Assembly: GCA_022828595.1 (NCBI GenBank)
Contig: JAKGHH010000005.1
Span: 58,585,655-58,649,654 of the forward strand
DNA: 64,000 nt
Reading direction: 5' to 3'
Source: Nelumbo lutea
Lineage: Eukaryota > Streptophyta > Magnoliopsida > Proteales > Nelumbonaceae
The position numbers and the translations under genes are program-made. Each line of letters opens with the position of its first letter. Position 1 is the first letter of the stretch. Shown one piece after another: positions 58,457 through 64,000 of this stretch. The notes under the pieces were generated by a model. The model had not been told where the DNA came from and ran no database searches. It saw nothing but the letters and a program-made list of their open reading frames with translations.

Positions 58457-58920
58457 GGGAAAATTCCCGATTAGTACCGTGTATTTTGGGCCTAATGCTA
58501 CTTTGGCCCCCAAACTTCAAAATGTGACAATTCAATACCCAGATTTTCAAACCGTGCCATTTTAGTACCTACCATTAACCATATGTTAAGTAGTCGTTAA
58601 ATGGCATTTGAAAAGACACAAATACCCTTCAAGTATCATCTAATTTTCATTATCAATCATCCAAATGTTGATAAAAATGAACAGTCCAAAATCCTCACAT
58701 CTTCTATTCAAGAAAGTTGGGTTTGGATGGTTGATAAAGAAACTTAAATGACATTCAAAGGGCATTTATGTCTTTTCAAAGGCCACTTAATGTCTAATTA
58801 ACAGTAGGTATTGGATTGACACATTTTGAAAGTTCGGGTGCTGAATTGTCTCATTTTAAAGCTAGGGGGACCAAAGTGACAGTAGACCCAAAGTATATGG
58901 TACTAATTGGAAAATTTCCC
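58457..58920. mobile_element. MULE-type MITE with 170-bp inverted repeats
   Basis: Left GGGAAAATTCCCGATTAGTA against reversed right GGGAAATTTTCCAATTAGTA; the similarity extends about 170 bp. A perfect 9-bp duplication TTCTAAAAA flanks it (58448-58456 and 58921-58929). Confidence 0.92.
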
Positions 58921-58963
58921 TTCTAAAAATAGGCGTTCTAGTTTGGAAGTCATATCAATCTTT

Positions 58964-59845
58964 GGGGAAAATTACATATACGTACTCTTATTTTGGGAGT
59001 AGTGACATTTTAAGGGCCTGAACTTTCAATTGTAACACTTTAGTACCCTGTACTTTGTGAAATATACACTCAGGTCCAGCATTATTAACAAACGTTAATA
59101 TGAGTGATAAATTTACCAAAATGCTCATTATCTATCAATCTATTTAAGATCAATGGCACTACTTGAAAAAAAAAATAGATTAGAAAGAATTTAGGAGGGC
59201 TGAATGATTGTATTGAGACCGGAAACACATCTCTAAAATAATATCTAAAACCTCTGAATTTGGAGTTTGCTTCTTTTTAATTTACTTTAGTTTCAAACAG
59301 TGGCAGAACCATGAATTTTCTTTTTCTTTTTTTTTTTTTTTTTTTGAGTAAGAGGAACGTTGATGAATCCTTAATTCAAGTCTTTTTTTGGGGGGGAGGG
59401 GGAGCACGAAGCCATGAACCCATTTTCCTATATTCTTAACCCAACCTCCACTTACTAGCGATATACATGATGGTTTTAACAAAAAGTTTAGGGGGAAAAG
59501 ACCCCCCAACCAATATACTTGACTCCGTCCCTAGTTTCAAATACGTCTCCTATTTCTTATGTTTATAGAAATAAGAGACATGATTTCATTGTTTTGTTGC
59601 TAGAAAAAATAGAACAGAATTGCACAACCATTCTGCTTAGTTCGTTCAGCATTGAGAAAGAAAATGAGAAAAGAAGGGTTGTTTTAGGATTTTAAAATGT
59701 TTAGTGCAAGATAACTGAAGGAATGCCAACGGTTATGTGTATATTTTAATAAGTTTAAGGTACTGAAGAGTCATATTTGAATATTTAAATCCTTAACTGT
59801 CATTACCCCCAAATTACAGAGTACCTACTAGATATAATTTACCCT
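58964..59845. mobile_element. MULE-type MITE, interrupted by a hAT MITE
   Basis: Ends GGGGAAAATTACATATACGT and (reversed) AGGGTAAATTATATCTAGTA, both followed by GTACTC and GACATT/GACAGTT words. AATCTTT lies on both sides. The hAT MITE at 59298-59533 sits inside. Confidence 0.7.
59298..59533. mobile_element. hAT-type MITE
   Basis: Ends CAGTGGCAGAACCATG and (reversed) TAGGGACGGAGTCAAG. A perfect 8-bp duplication GTTTCAAA flanks it (59290-59297 and 59534-59541). Confidence 0.8.
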
Positions 59846-59858
59846 AATCTTTTTTTTA

Positions 59859-60254
59859 GTATATGTTTGGCATTGATGCTGCAACTGCAGCATCGTTTTC
59901 TACTGAATTTTTTTTTGTTTGGAATCATTGCTATCAGATAGGACGTTTCTTGGAGCAACAACAACTTTTTCTGTTTGGTACTAATGCTCTAAGAAACGTT
60001 TTCTGCATTTATACCTATTATCCAATGCCACATCACTGCCCTGTTGGCAACAATGAGCTGCAGCTCCAGGAAACGCCAAATTTAGTGTTGCTCCAAGCTA
60101 TGTCTTCCCGATTTCCAAAGTGTGGCTTGAAACACTGTTTTCTATGGAAAAACGATTCCAAACAAATGACTGTTTTCTGCAGCACTGTTTTTTCCTACAT
60201 GACGCTGATGTGGTGCCATTTTATGGAGCAACAACAACGGTTCCAAATAGACAC
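59859..60254. mobile_element. PIF/Harbinger-type MITE
   Basis: Ends GTATATGTTTGGCATT and (reversed) GTGTCTATTTGGAACC, with TTA on both sides. GGAGCAACAACAAC appears near both ends. Confidence 0.6.
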
Positions 60255-60257
60255 TTA

Positions 60258-60900
60258 ATGCAAAAAGTTGTGTTTGACAGAAAGCCATATTGCTAGTTTT
60301 AAAACCATAGATCACTAGTTTCAAAATCAGCAATAACATACAAATAACATATAAAACGCTGATCGATTAGACACATACACAACCATGAGCCTAACACCCC
60401 CTTGATTCAAAACAAAATGTATTTAATGCAAGTCTCATTGTAATTGAGGCAATGTGACAAGAAATCTCTCACCAATTTGTATAGATGGACCCAATCCCTT
60501 TCAAGTAGAAATAGCAATGGTACCAAATACAGCCTCTTGTCTCCTAAATCAAATGAAAATGCAGCGTAGGTGATGCATCATTTATAACGTGTGTAGTAGG
60601 TTTCAGACAAAACAATATATAAAATTGCCCTCTATTGATCTTGATATGTATTGTTTTATAATTCAAGTTAGAAAAGTAGGTCATATTCTTTAATGACAAT
60701 TAACAAATCAAACCTAATTTAGTTTACTAAGTCAAATAAAAATAATCCAACCCAAAGTAGGTATGGTGTCACAACACAAATTCCCAAATTTTTAGGCTTT
60801 ATGCTATGAACTCAATAGTGTTTTGGCTATAAATATTTACATTTTTAAAACAATTGTTATTAAATTATCAAAATACTTATTGGCTCGTTTTAGTTTTTGA
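60258..60900. other. Gene-free stretch
   Basis: No gene or recognised element. Confidence 0.4.
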
Positions 60901-61100
60901 GGCTGTGTTTGGTAAGAGTGCAAATGCAGAACTAGCGTGATATAATATGCATTTCGGTTCAGTTTTGCAATTGTTTGGTAAGAAGATATCTTTGTATGGA
61001 AAATGAAAGTGAATTTGTTTTTTTCTTATGCATTTGCATTCAAATGGAGGGCAAAATCTATGATGCAAAAATTGCATCATGAAACAAAATTGTGAACTAG
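60901..61100. mobile_element. PIF/Harbinger-type MITE, right end unclear
   Basis: Starts GGCTGTGTTTGGTAAGAGTG and CAAATGCAGAAC, as in 21186-21519, with shared interior (TTTCGGTTCAGTTTTGCA). The right terminus is diverged or lost. Confidence 0.65.
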
Positions 61101-61134
61101 TAAGAAAGTGAAACATCACACTTAGTATTTTTAA

Positions 61135-61706
61135 GGGAGAATTTCACTTTAGTATCCTTAACTTTGAGGGTAGTGTCAAGTTAGTACCCAAACTTTTAAA
61201 CATGTCACTGCAGTACCTAAACTTTCAAAAAGTGTCAAGTTGGTCCATATTGTTAACTGACCATCAGTTATTTGTTGAAAATATCAAAACTACCCTTCAA
61301 AAGAAGTTGTTCATTGTCTTCTACCTTGATGGCTTGATCAAACTGAATTGGTTGAGGTGTTTGAAATTCTAGACTAACGAAGTCATTGTCTTCTAACTTT
61401 AGGTCTGAAAGATATTATTGTCTAGTTATTTCTTTGCTTTCAGTTATTGTTTCCCTCTATCATATTTTATGCTTTTTCTCTCTTTTTTTTTGAAGATAAC
61501 TGGTTCAATTTCAAGGTAGAAGACAATGAACAATGTATTTTTTTAGAGATAGTTTTGATATTTTCAACAGATAGCTGATGGTCACTTAACAGCAGGGACC
61601 AACTCGACACTTTTGAAAGTTTAGGTACTGCAGTGACACATTTGAAGGTTCGAGTGCAAACTTGACACTACCCCAAAATTCTATGGTACTAAAGTGGAAT
61701 TTTCCC
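61135..61706. mobile_element. MULE-type MITE with about 150-bp inverted repeats
   Basis: Left GGGAGAATTTCACTTTAGTA against reversed right GGGAAAATTCCACTTTAGTA. The similarity runs through GGTACTGCAGTGACA to about 150 bp. TATTTTTAA and TATTTATAA (8 of 9) flank it. Confidence 0.9.
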
Positions 61707-61951
61707 TATTTATAATGTTGTTAATGACTTAATGTAATTGGTAAATATACTTTCTAAATCGTGGACCAATGAAAAGATAAGTAGAAATATGATCACTTTA
61801 ATATGTTTGGTTATTTTTTTTCTTTATCGTTTAGCTTTTGCTTTGCACCGTTAGTTGGACTCAAAATCAGAGTAAAGTTTGCTTAAAATAGGGGGAGTCA
61901 AACTTGTACACTCATATGTAAAATGCTTGTGCATAATATTTTACCTACTAG

Positions 61952-62184
61952 CAATAGCGGATTCAAGCCGAGCTAAGCCGAATAGCTAGCTATTTGAGCT
62001 CGGCTCACCAATGTAGTACAAGGCTTGAACTCGGTTCAAACTAGAACCTTGAGCTCAAGCTCGGCTTGAGTCAAAAGCTCATAAGCTCGATCTCAACTTG
62101 AGAAAAATGTTTTATAAAAATATAAAAAATTATATATAAAATATTTTTATTTGATATTTAAAAAATTAAGAATTATAATAATTA

Positions 62185-62228
<44 letters not shown>

Positions 62229-62419
62229 GTAGCTATTCGAGCCAGTTCACGAGCCTTACGAGCCGAGCTTTATAAGTTTCGAGTTTAGCTTGATTAATAA
62301 ACGAGCCTGTAAATTAGGCTCGAAGTCGAGTTGAAGCTCGGTTGAAACCAAGCCGAGCTAAGCTTTTCATGAACCGAGCTCGAATAACTTGCGAAGAGCT
62401 CAGCTCGTGACCACCCCTA
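61952..62419. mobile_element. hAT-type MITE with GAGCTCG motifs
   Basis: AGCCGAGCT/AGCTCGGCT words in inverted orientation at both sides. The right end, reversed, is TAGGGGTGGTCACGAGC, a common hAT terminus; the left, CAATAGCGGATTCAAGC, is diverged. CCTACTAG and TCTACTAG (7 of 8) flank it. Confidence 0.75.
62187..62228. repeat. (TTA)n microsatellite
   Basis: About 14 units of TTA in the core of the hAT MITE. Confidence 0.95.
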
Positions 62420-62454
62420 TCTACTAGAGCCAAACTAAAGTCCATGCAATTTAA

Positions 62455-62990
62455 ATCTACTAACTGCTTGATTTGTGGCAATGTTGCTAAGGATCTTCTA
62501 CATCTTTTGTTCCTATGTCATGGCGTACAACCAAAATAGTGTGGTTTGTTTTTCAGATGTAGCAAACTTTATTGCCTTATGGTAGAGTATGGATCATGAG
62601 AATGACAACAAGGAAGATGATTGGTTGTATGATTACTTTAGCTTTCAATCCAATGAAAGTAATTATAAAAGCATATATCATATGTTAAGGGCATGGAAAA
62701 CTAAAAAATGCATACCCTTTGGCAAGCTCCACAATTGGGCTCATTAAAAGTCAATATTGATGTTGTTGCAGGTTTAGAGGACATTTCCACTGGTCTAGTT
62801 GTTCAGGACCACAATGGTGCTTTTTCTATTTGCTAGAAATGGAGTTTTTAGATTTATATTTGAAGGTGATGCTCTCACAATTGTCAAGCCTTTGTCGGTC
62901 GAGACTTTTTGATCCAAATTGGAGACTACATAGATTGGTGATCAATTACATGTGTAAGGCAGACAATGGTGATTGTCTAAACCTTAAAAT
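62455..62990 (+). pseudogene. LINE-derived zf-RVT and RNase H remnant
   Basis: TNCLICGNVAKDLLHLLFLC (62460-62519) is the zinc-binding part of the zf-RVT domain. Then WQAPQLGSLKVNIDV (about 62720-62765), TGLVVQDHNGAF (about 62794-62828) and, in another frame, FEGDALTIVKPLSVE (about 62856-62900) follow, the pattern of the RVT_3 RNase H-like domain. Many stops; not a working gene. Confidence 0.7.
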
Positions 62991-63079
62991 CCACGGAGTT
63001 GGCTTGAGTGGATGAACCGGGAAGGGGAAAGGGAGGAAAAGAAAGTGGTTGAACCCTAGAGGGGCTGCCTACTAAACCT

Positions 63080-63832
63080 GTTCATGGACCGGGCTGGGTT
63101 TGGTTCGGGCTTTGTATATTTATCAAAAGAATACATTCAAGCCCGAGCTCGAGCCCAGTCCAACCATCGGTTCTAAGTCTTGAGCCCAAAGCCCGGGCCC
63201 GAGTTTGAGTCTAGCTAGAAATTTGAAAATAGAATTTTTTTCTTTTTTTATTCAATAAAAAATGTTTTATTTATATTAAGAGCCTTCAAAACTCAAAAAT
63301 AATAAACATCTCACTATTACTTGGAAAAAGAGAAGAAGAACAAAGAAAAATATTGTACATATATATATATATTTATTAAATAAAATATATTTCTTATTTA
63401 ATATATAGTATCAAGTCAGGCTCGAGCTTGGGCCGAGCTTTTTTGAGAAAGCCCGAACCTGGCCAAAAAAAAAAAAGTCAGGTCTGATGCTTTAGGCCCG
63501 AGGCCAAGTCCGTAGGCCTAAAATTATGACCAAGCCTAACTCAATAATAGGTTGGGCCAAGCTAGCCCGTCGGGCTACCTGGCTCATGAATAGGTCTACT
63601 GCCTACATACTCTGTGATGAGTGATTAAACTAATAAAATTCATGGAGAAAGCCTGAAGCCTTGCCCCAAAAAAAGTCGGACCAGATGCTTTAGGCCTGAG
63701 GCCGAGTCCACAGGCCTAAAATTATGACCAAGCCAGACTCAATAATGGGCCAGGCCAGGCCAGCCCGTTGGACTACTGGTTCATGAACAGGTCTACTGCC
63801 TAGATACTCTGTGACGAGGGGTTAAACCAAGA
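63080..63832. mobile_element. hAT-like GCCCGA-rich MITE with duplicated right end
   Basis: The left end, near AACCTGTTCATGGACCGGGC, is inverted at the right (reversed AGACCTATTCATGAGCCAGG). A right-end unit of about 165 bp, from AAAAAAAGTC to TACTCTGTGA and on, occurs twice, about 201 bp apart (63465-63630 and 63668-63830). The core carries a TA run near 63360. Confidence 0.6.
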
Positions 63833-64000
63833 GCTGAAATTCCGATGAAAAGAGGGAGAAAAGTGGAAGAAAATGGTGGATGACTGCATAGGAAGATAGA
63901 AAACGGCTAATATGGATTAACGAAGAAAGACATGGATTGGCTGAAATGTCCGGCACTAAAATTTAATTGGTAAAATGGACCGAAATGACCTGGGTTGGCT
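63833..64000. other. Right edge, nothing identified
   Basis: Purine-rich sequence without a supported gene. Confidence 0.4.

Noticed and set aside
59863..60258. 131-codon plus-strand frame
   Set aside because: It coincides with a Harbinger-type MITE (59859-60254) and has no domain.

Overview
This window is nuclear DNA of a flowering plant. Three genes look intact: a Golgi N-glycan transferase, a PPR protein and a six-exon chloroplast-type gene. Around them lie plant-type transposable elements: a Tat-lineage Ty3 retrotransposon, a Rep/helicase/RPA Helitron, MULEs, hAT and Harbinger MITEs, and LINE and copia fragments. The intergenic DNA is very AT-rich. The species cannot be named from the sequence; nothing suggests organelle or bacterial DNA. 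Protein assignments rest on family motifs recognised by eye, with no database search.

Layout. 0.3-1.4 kb: the 5' exons of an ATG14-like autophagy gene on the minus strand, running off the left edge. 2.2-4.1 kb: a foldback, a 137-bp minisatellite and a captured, broken fragment of a TMEM214-like (DUF2359) gene beside a MULE-type terminus. 4.1-11 kb: a decayed minus-strand Helitron (Rep, PIF1-type helicase, RPA-like gene), interrupted by a 1.7-kb Pack-MULE carrying a histone H2A.Z fragment and by a 376-bp MULE-type MITE. 11-19.3 kb: an intact single-exon GnTII (MGAT2-type) gene inside AT-rich DNA, flanked by inverted arms of about 480 bp. 19.3-29.8 kb: repeats, a copia 3' remnant, MITEs and two more AT-rich blocks. 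29.8-30.1 kb: a small 77-residue ORF. 31-33 kb: nested MITEs.

33.3-40.9 kb: a six-exon minus-strand gene like Arabidopsis At4g37920 (chloroplast protein of unknown role). Its introns hold a LINE tail, a very small poly(A) insertion and an internally deleted Ty3-type LTR element lying 29 nt from a splice acceptor. Head-to-head with it, 41.4-43.2 kb: a PLS-type PPR gene like At4g18520 (SEL1/PDM1). Both products are expected in chloroplasts, and about 450 bp separate their start codons.

47.6-57.8 kb: a complete but inactive Tat-lineage Ty3 retrotransposon, with both LTRs, a 5-bp target duplication, gag-pol with two RNase H domains, and an antisense extra ORF with its own TATA box and two short introns. 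57.8-64 kb: a dense, nested run of MITEs, several with clear 9-bp, 8-bp or TTA target duplications, plus a LINE remnant.

The most interesting signals are the two captured cellular gene fragments next to the same terminal-repeat family (H2A.Z and TMEM214-like), the inverted arms around GnTII, the intron insertion beside a splice acceptor, and the antisense gene in the Tat element. I did not find a clearly new type of system.
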